Shown here piece after piece: positions 1 to 15,200 of a DNA stretch of 64,000 bases. Positions within the stretch are counted from its first letter, which is position 1; every line of letters starts with the position of its first letter. Under the pieces are notes generated by a model. It searched no databases, had not been told where the DNA came from, and saw nothing but the letters and a program-made list of their open reading frames with translations. The stretch is from Zingiber officinale (lineage: Eukaryota > Streptophyta > Magnoliopsida > Zingiberales > Zingiberaceae): positions 9,728,672-9,792,671 of the forward strand of contig NC_056001.1 in the NCBI RefSeq assembly GCF_018446385.1, written 5' to 3'. The position numbers and the translations under genes are program-made.

Positions 1-238
1 GCATGCAACAACTCTCTTCTTTTTCTTTTGATTTCATGCAAGATGGTGTTGTTTGGTAGAAACCAGCACCAAGGAGGTGCTGGCATCACCCACTTTGATG
101 TTGGTTATTTTTTTTTATCACCATCTGACCTAACTTTCATGTTGTATTTGTCAGAATGATAACTGCAGAAGTTGAATCATGCCCACTAAGTTCAATTTTG
201 ATTTGGGTGCAGGGGTCTTTTAGCGATCTTGTTCTTCA
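1..238 (+). other. upstream region / probable 5' leader intron end
   Basis: No coding potential was seen. A pyrimidine-rich stretch followed by GTGCAG just upstream of the ATG at 239 could be the 3' splice site of an intron in the 5' UTR of the kinase gene. The transcription start is not visible and may lie outside the window. Confidence 0.4.
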
Positions 239-3200
239 ATGGCAGCTGTTCTGGCTTCCTGTAGGTGTTATCAACGACAATTAGAATCCATAAATCAAGG
301 ACAATGCTTGGAAGATCTCAGTTTTTCAGGATCAATTTCCAATTTGAAATTTGCCAAGTTCACAACAACAATATATGAATCCTCAGCAACAAAGAAACTT
401 CCACGGGTCTTAGCAAAAGTGCAACAGGAACAAGCTGATAAGTTTGGAACTAATGGAAGGCCGACTAAAATGGTCTCCAACACTAACAGAAGGGAAACTA
501 AAATGGTTTCAACTAAGAATTTGGTGACACATAAGGACTCTTCTCGTCAAAAATCATTGTCAATGCATAATTCAAATGTGATGGTTAATGGTGTTAGTCT
601 GATTAAGAGGAATAGTACGGCAACTCTTAGTAAAACTGAAAAGAAAGATCCAAAAGTGATCCCTGATACAGATGAGTTAAAAGTTTTACCTTCAGATGAG
701 GGTTTTAGCTGGGCCAAGGAAAACTACAACTCTTTGCAAAGGACTATTGACATCTGGTCCTTTATTGTTTCCTTCCGATTGCGGGTTCTCTTTGACAATG
801 AAAAATGGGCATACTTTGAGGGATTTACGGAGGAAAAGCAGGTAAGTTCCTACTAACTTGAGTTGATGTTAATTTTTATAATCCAAGTGCAATTACTTTG
901 ATAAACCTTCCTTTGCAAAAGACCATATCAGTTTCTTGTTTGCTTCTGGTTCTTCAAAGCTTGTTTTGGTTCTTATCCACAAGTCATCATAGGAAAAATT
1001 CTTATATTCCTTAAAACAAAACATAATCTGTGCATGTCTACATTCTACATTCTATTAGTTGTTTAAAAATTAACTATCACACCACTCTAAAAGCCAATTT
1101 AGTCAATTGTACAACTCTCGCTCCCCCTGGTAGCTTTTCCTTGTTGAGGATAAGGCATAGTTGTCTGCTTTGAATTTTCTTATTGATTGAATTTTTCTGT
1201 TGAAAATTTTAAATTCTGTATATGTGTATTCATTTGAGTTAAACTTAATTTGATTGTACAGAAACTAAGAAGGAAAAAGACTGCTTCATGGTTGCGAGAA
1301 CAAGTTCTTCAACTTGGTCCAACTTTTATAAAACTAGGACAGTTATCTTCAACAAGATCCGATTTATTCCCAAGAGAGTTTGTAGATGAACTTGCTAAGT
1401 TACAGGTATTGAGTTTAATTAGTTTCTTAGTTTTTGGTGAAACCCTTCTAGCTGTTTGTGGCTGCCGACTTTCCTTTTTTTATGCTTTGTAAAATCACAT
1501 GAAATATTGGTCGTATTACCGCATGTACATTACTGTAAGAGTTGTTGCATATCTTTGTGCACTTATCATGAAAGTTCTACACATTTTATTATTCATTAGT
1601 ATTTTTTTAGCAAACTTTAGCTTTTGTTCCCTTGATTTATTACTAGTTTTTTTTTTTTAATTTTTTTTATATATCTTTCTTATTTTGGCATGTAGCCAAT
1701 GTCCAAATCCTTTTCGGAAAGATCATGGAGTTGAACTTTTTTATTTGATAGCTCAGTTCTTGTGAGTTTCAAGCAAAATGGACATTGTTTCTTTTGATGT
1801 GTCTTCTCTTGTCAGAAAGACTAAAATTCTTTACACAGCTTTATTCTTCTAGGTCTGACCTTGAATGTTGATTTCTTTTCACACAGGATAGAGTACCTGC
1901 ATTTTCACATGAAAAAGCAAAAGCATTTGTGCAGAGTGAATTGGGTTGCCCAATCGAAGTATTATTTAAGGAATTTGAAGACCGCCCAATTGCCGCTGCT
2001 AGTCTCGGTCAGGTGTTTATTATATTTTGGTTACTTTTTACATTGAATTCTATTATTGGGTCTTATTAATGGTTTGTAACTCATAAAAACTCCAGAGTAG
2101 CAGTTCAAACTTCAAAGATTCAATATATCCATCTTGTTTTTCTTTTTCTTATTTGTTTGCATATTCCAAAACGGAGACTTACATTATGCCTTTTTTTCTC
2201 TCACTTCATATAAACTCAAATTCTTCAGAGAAATAATAGGCAGAGGTTTTGTATTTCTGCTTAATTAACACTGTTCATTGTTTTTGTTAATTTTCTTATT
2301 GATTCATATTTTTGTTGATTCTTATCTCTTCATGATTTTACTGGCACAGTGGCACCAACCTTAAACCTTTATATTTGAAGTTATTGACATTGCCATCCAA
2401 GTTTCATTTGTTAGCTTTGTTCCCTATTTATTGAGGATGCTGAAATTGACATTCTACGTTTTTGTGTATACAATCTCATGGATCATGCTTACTCTATGTG
2501 GGTTGTTGTTTTTTGGTGGTTATTTAGAATGTGTAAACTGAAGATCCTCATATCTCTTATTTACTTTAATCATCTAGGTGCATCGAGCTATCCTTCATAG
2601 TGGTGAGCAAGTTGTTGTGAAAATTCAGAGGCCGGGCCTAAAGAAACTTTTCGACATTGATCTAAGTATGCTGCTTGTTGTATAATAGCCATAATTGAAT
2701 GCAAGATCATGCTAACTTATGCAAGATATCTTTCCGATGTCAACCTTCTTGTTTTAGTTATATTTGTAGTAGATCCTATTTTCATTTGTTTCTTGATGTA
2801 GGCAACTGAAGTTTTACAGTTATTGTTCCAGTGCTTCAGTTGTTTTGCATATTTCTTTACATCCATGCAAAACTGTTATTGTTATGGAATTTTATGAAGC
2901 CTGAAAGAAATAACTTACCCTCTTCAGTCATTTCTCAAAGGGAAGGTTCTATTCTCACACTAAAATTTTTCACATTACCTGATCTTAAAGCAACTAAATA
3001 GTTCCTTGAAGGAATAGTCTTAAGCTAAGTGCATTGCCTATGACTTGAAGTATGTGAATCATGATACCTAATTTTCTTTATACCTTTCCATAATATCACT
3101 TTAATGTTGAGGAAATTTGATGTGAACTTGATCCTTCATCCTTTTTGTAGGGACATAATTTTTATGCCAGGATAAATGTGCACAATGTTGTTGATCTTAT

Positions 3201-6200
3201 ATGGGTGCAGTTGAGTTTGAAAATGTCATATGAATGATGAAAAGCTATGATTTCTTGGCAGGAAACTTGAAGCTGGTTGCTGAATATTTTCAAAGAAGTG
3301 AGACGTTTGGAGGTCCTACAAGGGATTGGATTGGTATATATGATGAATGTGCAAAGTAAGCAATTAAATTGGGAAACATTTCCCTCCATTGGCTTCAATC
3401 AATTTCATAATGATATTTTTCATTGCCATTTGTAATGGGAAACAATAGTGTTCTCGTCATGCATAATTGCATATAGCATTTGGAGGACACAGAGACTAAC
3501 CATTTCCTTTTTGTGATACTTATCCACCTTTTGAAGAAAGAAAACTTTTTTATTTTATTTTTATGACAATAAAAAAGAAGGAAAACCTTTTCCAATCTAT
3601 TTTCCAATAAACAAGAAGGCAAGAAACTGCAATGTCCTACTCAATTCATCATATGCTCTAGATACCATTGCTACCCAAGCAAACTTGTGCAATTTGACAT
3701 TCTATCCTAATTGAGGTTTCTTTTTCTTTATTTTTTAAAAGAGGAATACATTGTAATGGATATATTACAGTGAAGCATAAAATGGGATCAACAGTTGGAC
3801 ACCTTGTTTAGTGTGACATTTCAGGTGTCTGGTTGATTGTGTTTGTTTATAAGGCCTATATGCAACTACTGACATTGAGTTGGGCCTAAACATGGTAGCC
3901 AAGTGATTCGAGCCTATCAAGTGATGGTTAGATGGGGATCATCCACGATCATGTCATCCTATTGTGTTCAAAACATGCAAAACTTGATGACTGGATCAAA
4001 TAGCTCAAGGATAAACCATGGATAGTGGAGCATTTACGTACCATCATTCCACTGACAAGGGATTCATTCTAGACTAACGTTTTTAGTTCATAGAAAAAGG
4101 GGTTACTTAATTATGTCAGGATGTGACTGAAATAACAAAGGGTCATACAGTGGCTTGATAAGCTTTAAACACTAGATTAGTCAGTCAATGAAGTCCTTAG
4201 TCATGATTATTTTTAGAAAAGTGTCACCTATTTTACATGTTGTGCAGATAAGCCTAGTATATTGATGAAAAAGGGGACACTCTCAGGTCAATAGAATTTG
4301 GACAATTATAGAACCAATTGCACTTGTGATGAAAATTGTTCTGATAATCTTTGTTTTTATGACTTTTATCTTTTCAAAATCTCTTTTCATACAGTTGTTC
4401 TTGACTTAATATATCATTTATTTCTAAATTAATATTGCAAATATATAATACTTTGAAATTATCAACAATATGTGAAAGTTTTTGTTTTTTGTTTTTTGAT
4501 TTAAGTGGCTGTTTTTTTTCTTCTAAATTCTTGTATCACTTTGCTTACTGTTTCAGTTGGGCCATCCCACGACTAGAAAGGTGGTATTTTTTCATCAGAA
4601 ATAAGAATTACATATTTGGATTTTTTTTTATAATCAAACCGTAAAGTCGCCTATATCCTTAATTGTGTCCCCTGGTTTGCCAAAACTCCATGGACTAGTG
4701 AAGCTGTGACCTTTGGATGCTTTTGTCCTTTCCAGTTATTTTCTCCTATGTGGTTAAATAGTTTCACTTATGCTTGTCTTCTAATACCTCGACTAATCTA
4801 GGTTTGCAATATTAAACTTCAGGATATTATACCAAGAAATTGACTATATCAATGAAGGAAAGAATGCTGACAGATTTTGTCGGGATTTTAGAAACATAAA
4901 GTGGGTCAGAGTACCTGTATGGTTCTTTCACTACTGAACTTTTTACATTTAGTCCGAGAAGTTTTAAATAGATTATTGTTTCAACTGACCTAGAGTATTG
5001 TTGAATTTGTAGCTTATCCGTTGGGATTACACCACTATGAAAGTTCTGACCATGGAGTATGTTCCTGGTATGTTTTTCTTGGTATGATGCTTGTAGTGAC
5101 TGTTATAGATTACTCTGTCATGTTTGAGATTGACATTGCTATGAAAGTATAGCATACAATTTTGCAATTCACTAAGGAATCTTTGTTGTAAATAGAACAT
5201 ATGACATTCAATGCTACATCTTGAGCAGGCACAAAAATAAATAACTTGGAACAGATAGATGCAAGAGGCTACAGCCGATCCATCATAGCTTCCCGTGCAA
5301 TAGAATCATACTTGATTCAGGTAAAAGGGTTTATTGAATTTTTCAGTTATTATTCTTGTGCAGTTTTATCGATTGTTTGCATTTGGTAACTAAAACTGCC
5401 CTTGTCATTTGAGGTCACAATGCTAAATACAGTTCTTCTGTAATTTTTTTGGGTTATTCTTTTCACATATTTGGAATGCCTGTTTTTGTTTCAGAATTTG
5501 TATCTCAGACACTGTAAATATAAAGATTATGGATTTAGCGCATAAGTAGGAAGCCCGTCTGATTTTAAAACGACAGCTACATATCTTATATTTGCCATAA
5601 AACATTTAGTCATATTATTTTGGATTCCATTTGAAATCTGTATGGCTTGATATCCAGTTGAACAATTATACAGTTATTTCTTCTATTAATATGTTACATA
5701 TTTTTCAAACTCAGATTTTAAAGACGGGTTTCTTTCATGCGGATCCCCATCCAGGCAATCTTGCTATTGACAAGGATGTGTCACTTATCTATTATGACTT
5801 TGGAATGATGGGTGAAATAAAATCTTTCACAAGAAAGAGATTACTTGATTTGTTTTATTCAGTCTACGAAAAGGATGCAAACAAGGTATTCCTATCTTTT
5901 AGGCAATGATTCCATGTTCTTTTGATCCAAACTGGTCTCAATTCTTGTACATGAGCCATCATATGGTATTTATTTCTCTGCTTATCCTTAGTACTGCATG
6001 GTTCTCATTTGGGTTTTATCTAACTACTTACTTTTTGTGTTTATGTGGATCTATATCACATTTATCAACACCATATGCTAAACAACAATAGTAAATCATG
6101 AAAATTTTATTTCAGAGTGTCAAACAAAAAAAATACCCAGGAATGTTTTGAGCTTAAAATACATACAATAATCAAAATAAAATGTTTGTCTTTATTAGCA

Positions 6201-9200
6201 ATTATAAAGCAACATAATAAATATAGACTCCTACTTGATGGATATTTCTTCCATAAGGACCCCCATATCTACAACATACGTATGAAACACTTTGGGCACT
6301 AAGCTTTAGTGAGTGCATCTGCCAATATGAAATTTGTGCTAAGGTGCTCTATCATCACCTGAACTCTTTCATTGATTACTAGAAACTTGATGTCGATGTG
6401 TTTGGACTTCGATGAACTGCGGTTGCTCTTGGCATAAAGTTTTGCAGCTTTATTATCACATTGATTCTCAGTAGTCTAGTAATGTCATCAATGATCTACA
6501 ACGCTGTGATAAAGTTTCGCAACTAAATCCCATGATGGGATGTTTCGTAACATGCTATTAGCTATACCTCCATATTAGAAGTGGCTATTAGCATCTACCT
6601 AATACTTTTCCATGATATAACCACCTCCAACAAGTATGAAAATATAGTCCAAAGTGGGCCTCTTGCTATAAAGCATCCAGCAAAATTGAAGTCTGAAGGT
6701 GACCAGATCTCCAATACGTGAGAATGTGATCTTTAGTTTTTTATAAATACTGTATCACTGTTACGTCACCGCAAGTGCACGGTTACGTCGTCAGTAATAC
6801 AAAAGCTTATCGATTCCACAGGGACTGTTGATTAAGTATTATTTAATTTCGCGCAGCGAATTATCTAGACTATCTAAAATGGTTCACAAACTTTAGCAAG
6901 AAAGAGAAAAGAGGAGAGAGAGTAAAGAGCGTAAGTGAATGAAGGGGGGATAGATACTAGGATTTGGGTTTCGTTGCGATGCTAGTTAATGTCCCTATGC
7001 ATTATTCATCTCCCTAACTCCATGCTTACACTCGTGTAGGAGTTCTAACTAGAGTTCGGTACAATCCCGCGAAGATCGCACAGAAGAGTTTAACCAAGTT
7101 CTAACGCTATTAAGTAGAAGAGGTAATTTAGAAAGTCCGATTATAGGGAGCATCCTTCTGTCACCAGGGCCCACGGTCTACATTCCTAGATTACACAGAT
7201 CACTTCCAAGCGGTAGATTAATGCAATTAAGTAGAAGAGATAATTTAGGAAGTCCAATTATAGGGAACATCCTTCTCACACAAGGATCCACGGTCCACGT
7301 TCCTAGATTACACAGATCACTTCCTAACATTAATTTGGGAGAACCCTCTAAACTCTAATTAATCTTTCTAACAAGAATTGATCCCTGTTTCAAGGAAATG
7401 TCTTAGAAAGTAAGGGATACCTTCTGTCACAAGGTCCTATGATCTTACAATCCAAGGCTCTTCCTCTACTCGGTGATCTAAACCCTGCATCTACATGGAT
7501 TGACCTCACACACATTTCGTCAAACACATACAAGGCACAACACACATAGATGATGATAGAAACACTTCACCGCATAGGAAAATGCCCAAATACATAGTTC
7601 ATACATCACAACACATCACAACTACTTCCTACATCCTAGATCTAGAGATTTACTCCATTGTAAGGAAATTTACAACCAAGAGACGATAAGTAAAGCAAAC
7701 CATGACTCAATACATGGAGATAGAGAGAAAAGAATGCTTATCTTTGAGGCATAGCGTCCTTGGAAGTCCTCCCTTGCTTCGAAGGAGGACGGATCAACGA
7801 AGATGAAGGAAATCTAGGGCCTCCCCAAAGGGGAGAACCCTTCCCCAAGCAATGGGGAAGAGCCCCAAGCCAAAGATGAGTGAAAAGGAAAGAAAAACCC
7901 TTTTTTTAAGCAGGGCATGGGCACCACACGACCCGTGACACAAACTAGGCGTTGTTTGGATATATATCCTAAACGCCTATGTCACAAACTAGAAAAATTC
8001 TCATCAGTCAATTTGCATTTCGCATCTATACTATGCATAATTACGTTGTCAACTATAGAAGTTAATGTGTTCAATTTATACAGTTTATCAATCAAGGAAT
8101 CATTATCAACCAATATTAAATTAAAGAAAATAATGAAAATTTCATTTCCAAATGAACAAGAATAATTTGATTTGTCCAAATAAGAATTTGAAATTAAATT
8201 CCATCTAAAAAATGGTACAATGAATGTATTTTCCAAATCATTAGTTCCTAAATAAAGCCTAAAGACACTTATGAACTCTACTTTAGCCTTATTTCGATTC
8301 TCCGTATAAATGTATCTTTCACCATCAAGCGGAAGACGACTAAAACCCTACATAGTGATACTTATGTGAGTAGTAGCACTGATATCTATCCACCAAGTGT
8401 TAGTGGGTACTATAGCTAAATTAACTTTCGAACTAACAAAGTTTAGAAGTTTATCTTTTTTAACATGCTGACATATTTGGGGCAGTCTTTCTTCATATGA
8501 CTTTTCTTCTTATAGAAGAAACAAGTGGATTCTTGTTTCTTATGCTCCTTAGGGTCATAACTCCAGAAGCTACAGTTTGTTTACCTTTACCCTTATTGTT
8601 GATCCTCTTGAGCTTCTTGCTCGAACTTGAGAACAAGATGCTAAGTGAGCACTCTTACATGTTCAATGTCCACTTTTTTTTTTTTTTTGAATATTATATG
8701 AGATCTTAAAAGGAGTGAACTATACAAGCAAAGACAACAAGACAAAAGGTACTAACATACTTTCAGACATTTTGAGTTTTAGTGCATTTAGACTTGTGAT
8801 GATATTAGACATCTCCATAATGTACTCCCTTATGTTTCCTTTGTCATTATACCGCATGGATACTAACTTTGAAAGGAGTGTGATAGTCTCGACCTTTTTG
8901 TTTGATGCAAATCGATCTGCCAATTGGTTTAGGAAACTCCTAGTATCTTCCTTTTCAGTTATTGAGCTCTTAATTGGTGCTGGAATTGAAAGCCTCATAA
9001 TACTTAGACTCATGCAGTTTGATCGCTTTCATTTTTCAAATTTAACCCTCTGCTATACAGTGTTGGCACTAGTCAGGAGTGTGGGGCGATCATATCTCAA
9101 TTCATAGTGTAAGATCATGCAACCCAAAACTATGATTACATACTCTTTCCATTTCGTAAAATTTGATCGTTAGTGTGGGGATGTTAATCTTGGCAGTTAC

Positions 9201-12200
9201 TGATTGCATTGAATTAGAAGAGAGACAACGTTATAAGCTTACTAAGCCAAGAACATAGGTTATTTAACATAAGTGTATGCAATATAAAATATGCATGTAA
9301 TGGGCTCTTAATAAGATACCAAATATGTAATGTTAATCTTTGGACTAAAATGTAATTTGTTAGCAGTACTCTAGTATATCTCAAATCTTAGTTAGTCACA
9401 TAACGTGTCTTCCTTTGAGCCGACATATTAAGCACATGATCTGTATAATCAAAATTATGTTCCTTAGTTAGTGGTAAGCTACACTTAAACATATATCTGG
9501 CCTAAAAGTAATTTTCTTTTGGCTAACTACTTTTAGCATAAATATATGTCTACCAGCACAAATATACTAAACCTACCTAAAGTGTCTTTTTTTTGGGGCC
9601 CACATGATAGTTCAATTTAGTGACACGTGTGTAGATAGACTCAAGAAAACCCTAGGAAACCAAATCAAATCGAAGTAATTTGCTCCACTAGTGATTACCA
9701 AGTGATCCTATGCGGAAACCCAAGCGGTGGAGCAACAACGTGACTTACAACACCTAACACGGCCTGACCATGTCAATAGGACACGATCGTGACAGAGCTT
9801 ATAGCCGCTGACACGACCTAGCCATGTCGGGCAACACAGTCGTGTCGGAGCTTACAGCTCCTGACACGACCTAGCTGTGTTGGGAAGCATGATCGTGCTA
9901 AGCAGCATGGCCATGTCGGGCACCCAACACACGGTCGTGTTGGCACATTCTACGCCTAACACGACCCGGATGTGTCATTTGACATCGCCATATTCGACCG
10001 CATGACGCTCAACACAGGCTAGTTGTGTTGGGCGACACGGACGTGGTGCATCAAGGTGAAATGCCCAACACATGACACGGCCTGGTAGTGTTGGGCACCA
10101 TGGTTGTGGCGCATTACGACGAAACCCTAAACACCTCTATTCGCGGATCAAATGTGACATTTTTCATGAAATGGAGGCAGTTTCTGCTGTTTTTCGTGTT
10201 CTTTGCGAAAATTATTACAGCTGGCATAGCAAATCCAAATCTAGCGTAGAACAACAAAATCGACGAAAACCTAAACCTTAATGCCATAGAAAATGACGAA
10301 ATAGCTATAGTTTTGATACTATTTGTTAGATATTTTGCTTCCTAACCTCATGAATTCTAAATAGAATGAACTTGAATAGAAGAAAACAAAATATACAAGA
10401 AGATATAGTTTCATCAACTTCTATAGCAGTAAAAATAAATGCCTGAGATAAGATGATAGACTTGAATGTAGCGGAAGAGCCATCGTCTCAATGTGTCGTC
10501 CTCTAAACCTTGAAATCCTATGGAGGAGGGAAGAAGAACGAAAAAAGGGGCTGGTCTTCCAGAGGAATTATGGTGACAACCCATAAACTTTTCACCAATG
10601 GGGAGCAAAGAGAAAAGTCAGATGCCCTAATCCATAGTTATTTAAGACGTGATGCGTCCAAAAGCGCATAGGTGTTATGGGGCCTGAGGTGTTAGGCATA
10701 AGGTGAGACACACACCTTACGGAAGTAAAGCGTTTTGGATATAAATTTATTCAATTCAAACATATATAGGAAATTTCTGCCAACGTATTTCATTAACAAA
10801 ATTATAATCCATAAACTATTAAATAATAATGTAAATATAAAATTCACTAACATTCAAATATTTAAATAGTTTATCTTCATAATCAAAATTAAATTTCAAA
10901 CTAAAGAGAAAACAAACTTAAAATATTGAAGAGCTGTGTAAAGAGAAATAAGTTTGCAAGGGAGGTTGATGTTCATTTTTTAGGGGAGAGAAAGAGTCAT
11001 GCAAGAAAAATGTGTCGCATGCATGCAACATAATGGTTGATGTTCATTTTCTAAGGGAGAGGAAGAGTCACTCAAGAAAAATGTGTAGTATGCATGCAAC
11101 CTGTTGATGTTCATTTTCTAGGGAGTGGAAGAGTCACTCAAGAAAAATGTGTCTTGTGCATGCAACCTAATTAATTTAAAGGGTAATTAAAGGTATGGGT
11201 TGAGCTTTAAATTTTTATTTTCACTTCAATAAGGCGAGGAAAATCGTGCCTTAAGCACGTCTTACCTCTCACAAGGTGCACGCTTAAGCGCGCTTCTTTC
11301 AAGTATTGCACCTGGGTCACTACCACGCACAAATGACGTTAGGCGTGTGCTTTTCACAACTATTCCCTAATCCAACAGGGACCAAACCCTATATATATGG
11401 TGGACCCGCTCCATTATCATCCCATCAATAAAAACGGAACAGACTAAAGGGTTCTATATATCTAAACTCATACCCATTACTCAAATCCGCTATAATAATA
11501 ATTTGATCACTTAATGGGTTTGGATTCTTAATGACATGAATCCGCATGTTAACCAATTCCCTGTTAGCCCACCAAAGAAGATTAAATCCAATAGTTGTTT
11601 CTGCTTTGTCTTGTATACCTAGTCTATTGGTAGTTTGCATTATGCTTGTGCTCTTCAGGTCATCATTGATAGAAAGGCTATGGTTCAGTATTAGGAAGAA
11701 TGTTGCAGATGGAAAATAATCTTTTGTGCTTGAATCCAAAAGTCGCTAAACAATCATTAGAATCACATCACTAGGGCTTTGGTATTCCAATGCCATAATG
11801 ACTTGAGGAAGCACAAAGAAGCCAGTAAGCCTATGTAGCAATGATCTGAGAAGGTATAGAGATCCAGCTACATACAAGTGACAGTGATCCAAGTTAGCAA
11901 TCTTGCATGAAATGATCCCACAAAGAACAAAATCCTAAGTATACATACCCACCCAGTAATAACACGGGGAATCTCAAAGACATTGGTGGGCTGGGGCTCA
12001 CATAGTAACCACTGGAGTGAGGGATGATGAGCTCCATTCAGGCATACTCCCAAGCATGCGGTAAAGTCACAGAAGATATCAGAAATCCTAACAAGGGTAA
12101 ATTGTCACACAACATCCAAAGTTTTCATCTTTGATCGCAACACTAGAGGGCTAGTTCCAGCCTTGGATGTCTCAAATTCTAAGTGTCTTCTTTCCTTACC

Positions 12201-15200
12201 CATTGCTTTGTCTAGAGGGCCCTTGGACTTTTTCAAACTCAAGAAGATAAAAATATATGTGAGAAGAAACTGAGCACTCTGTATTTGATAGGATGACACC
12301 GCTCGCCAAACTTTGGGTGCTTCTTCAACTCTAGCTCTGTCCTTGGATGGCATCAACTCCAACTCCACACGTCTCAGACTGAGACTTCGAGTGTCTCCAG
12401 CCTTAGTTCTAACCTTGGACATCATTGACCCCAAGCCTCTCCTACTTTAGGTGCCTTCATCTCTAGCTTGAACCTTAGTGTTATTGACTAAGAGTCTCCA
12501 ACTTTGGGCACCTTGACAGTTTTAAATGTTGTTTTAATGCTGAATATCACTGACTGGCAAAAACAGTTTCATTTTTGTGTCTATTGACTCAAAGCATCTC
12601 CAACTTCTGGCATCTCAACCAAGGTTTAGAATGTCATTCTGATGCCACATATCAACGGTTGCCCAAAACAATTCATTTTGGTGCCAATAGGCATATCATG
12701 TGTCAGTACATGTTGGTATCAATCAACACTAATTGACAAGAAGAAGCTCACTTGCCACTGGTAGGGTTCCATGAAGATCTTCTGATCTAAGCTGGATCAT
12801 GGTCTCAAGGTGCATCTGGAATCTTGGTCTGAACAGGGTGGTACTGACTTGTCTTCAACTGAAGCTCCAAACTTGGATGCCAAGATTTCAGCAGTCTCTG
12901 CCTTCAACTTCAGCCTTGATGATATTGATTCCAAGCATTATCTTTGCAAGTCATATTTGACTCCAACTCTGAACTTGGACGTTATTGATTATAAGCGCCT
13001 TTTATGTAGGACATATTTGAATCCAACTTTGACCTTGAACATCGTTAATTCTAAGTCTCTTAAATTGTGGGCATCTCAAATACCATCTCTGATCTGGAAT
13101 AATCTCTCCAGAAACTGAAGGATTGCCACTGAAGACTTCGTACGTTTTTTTTCTTGTTTTTTTCACAAACATGGCCAAATTCCAGACCAATGCCATTTCA
13201 ATGAGATATGAAGAAAACCTTTTGTTTTTGGATTCTGTAAAATCTTCATGTCCCTGTTGTTGTAACTTGGCTAAATTGAATAAGCTTCTAGTATCTGTTC
13301 ACAGGATTATTCATTAATTTGTGAAAATTATTATGTCATTTGGCATTGTTCTTGGTTCTAACAAGAAGTTTTATACAGGTCATGAAATCTCTGATTGATC
13401 TTGAAGCACTACAACCAACAGGAGACTTGTCACCAGTTAGTAGAACCTGTTCTTCTCTGTATGGAATTGTATTCTTAATCCACTAACCATTGATATCTTG
13501 TATTAATGCTTAACTACTTTATGATGATTTTTAGGTGAGGAGATCGATTCAATTTTTCTTGGATAATCTTTTGAGTCAAACACCTGATCAGCAACAGACT
13601 TTGGCAGCAATTGGCGAGGTGTGTTCATGCATCAATAAACAACCTTTTGGAGCAACCACAATAACTAATTGAGTGACACTTTACAAATTTATCTCTGTAG
13701 ATAATACTCTAATGCGGTTGATTTTGTAGGATTTGTTTGCAATAGCAACTGATCAGCCATTCCGCTTCCCATCTACCTTTACGTTTGTAATAAGAGCATT
13801 TTCAACTCTGGAAGGTGCAGAATTTGGATAATACCTATAACTTCTATCATATTCACTAAAGCTTTCTTTTCAATCTAAAATTTCTTATCAGTTTGTTTGG
13901 CATGAGATAAAAATGCTAGTCATATTCATGATAAGTTTCTGATGTATGTTTTGTTTTCTGAAACAATTCCTGCTATATGTTACATATTCTAGTCTGTTGA
14001 TTTATGTGAGTTAAGTTAGAAAAAGTTTGGAACTTCAACTAGGGAGAGTGGAAGCAGAATTCAAAAGCAAATTTATAAGTTAAAACAAGACTAAGGGTGC
14101 GTTTCATACAAGAGAAAGAAATTAGAAGGAAACAAGGTAACAAAGATTTTTCTAATGGCACTTTTTTCTTCATTTCCTTTTGCAGAAAATGCTGATGGGA
14201 AATAGACTACTGGAAAAATCTTTTTCCAATTTATTTTTCTATTTTGCTTCCGTCCAATTTGCAATAAAACTCATTTTCATGTACAATGATTCCAATATTA
14301 TGCTATTGTAGAGATATGTAAACATCCTTTGAGCACAACAGATTCAAACTTTAAAATTAAAAAAATCTTTTCAAATCTATTTTAGATTTTAATAATTTTT
14401 TAGTTGTTTGAAATAAAATTTTAAAATTTAAAGTTATCTTTTTTTCTTCCCTTCCATAAACACAATCAAAGTCAAAATATTTTATAATATTTTTCATGTG
14501 AGTTTTTTCTTTATCTTTTTCTTTTCTTAGTTATTTTTTTTCTTTTGTAGGAAAGAGGGCCTAGTTATTTCCAAGTCTATAAGGAACATTATCCCTCGTT
14601 ATGCTTGGTTAATTTTAGGTTCGGTTTATCTTAGCTTGGTTACCTTTTAAGTTTGAGCAATACGAAACTTGGTTTGTCTTGGCTCATTTATGACGCTACC
14701 TGTCACGATTGCTCAACTTGTCCAGCCTAATTGACTCAATTGGCCCGTCAAACCCACTAGACTTGACCTACCTTATAGGCACGACTAACCTCTCTGATTT
14801 GGCTATATTTTCTATGTTCTATAGTCTCTCATCTGATGCACTCTTAACTCTTGTTGATTAAATTGCTCCTAACTATATAATCTATTAGCTGTCTTTCTAT
14901 ATTTTATACCACTTAATGTTCTCTTGCTTTCTTAGTGCTACCTGATTGATTGGAGAAAAATAAGTTATTAATTTATCCTCCCCATAAATTCATTCTTACA
15001 TTTTTGCTACACTGTTTTTTTTTTAACACTTGACCTATAGTGAATGGTCACTCTTATTCCTCTTAACCTAGGAAACATGATGATCACACTACTACGTAAC
15101 CCTTTGTCAGTTTTAACCATTAGGGAACAAATATGGATGCTAGATCCCAGAAACATGAGTGTATTTCATTGATTTTGTTACTTGAGTTGACTTTCTTTGA

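Larger units (their letters stand above)
6290..11500 (-). mobile_element. decayed Ty1-copia retrotransposon in intron 9
   Basis: Read on the minus strand the order is LTR (from 10324 rightward), primer-site remnant (10310-10321), a leader with a motif array (about 10110-9760), gag (about 9200-8710), protease and gag-pre-integrase (about 8470-7946), then RNase H (about 6765-6301). Integrase and most of the reverse transcriptase are missing. A 1.2-kb LTR-like segment sits at that break. A 730-bp MULE-like MITE is inserted in the LTR. The gag is clearly related to the + strand copia element at 50.4-56.7 kb. No left LTR was recognised, so the outer boundaries are approximate. Confidence 0.7.

Noticed and set aside
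12810..13118. 102-codon + strand frame with LDVIDYK/LNIVNSK repeats
   Set aside because: It arises from a degenerate nucleotide repeat within a host intron; no known domain.
14095..14468. Possible Tourist-type MITE in intron 12 (GGGTGCGTTTCAT ... ATAAACACAATC)
   Set aside because: The ends are only loosely inverted and the flanks TAA and AAA do not give a convincing target duplication.
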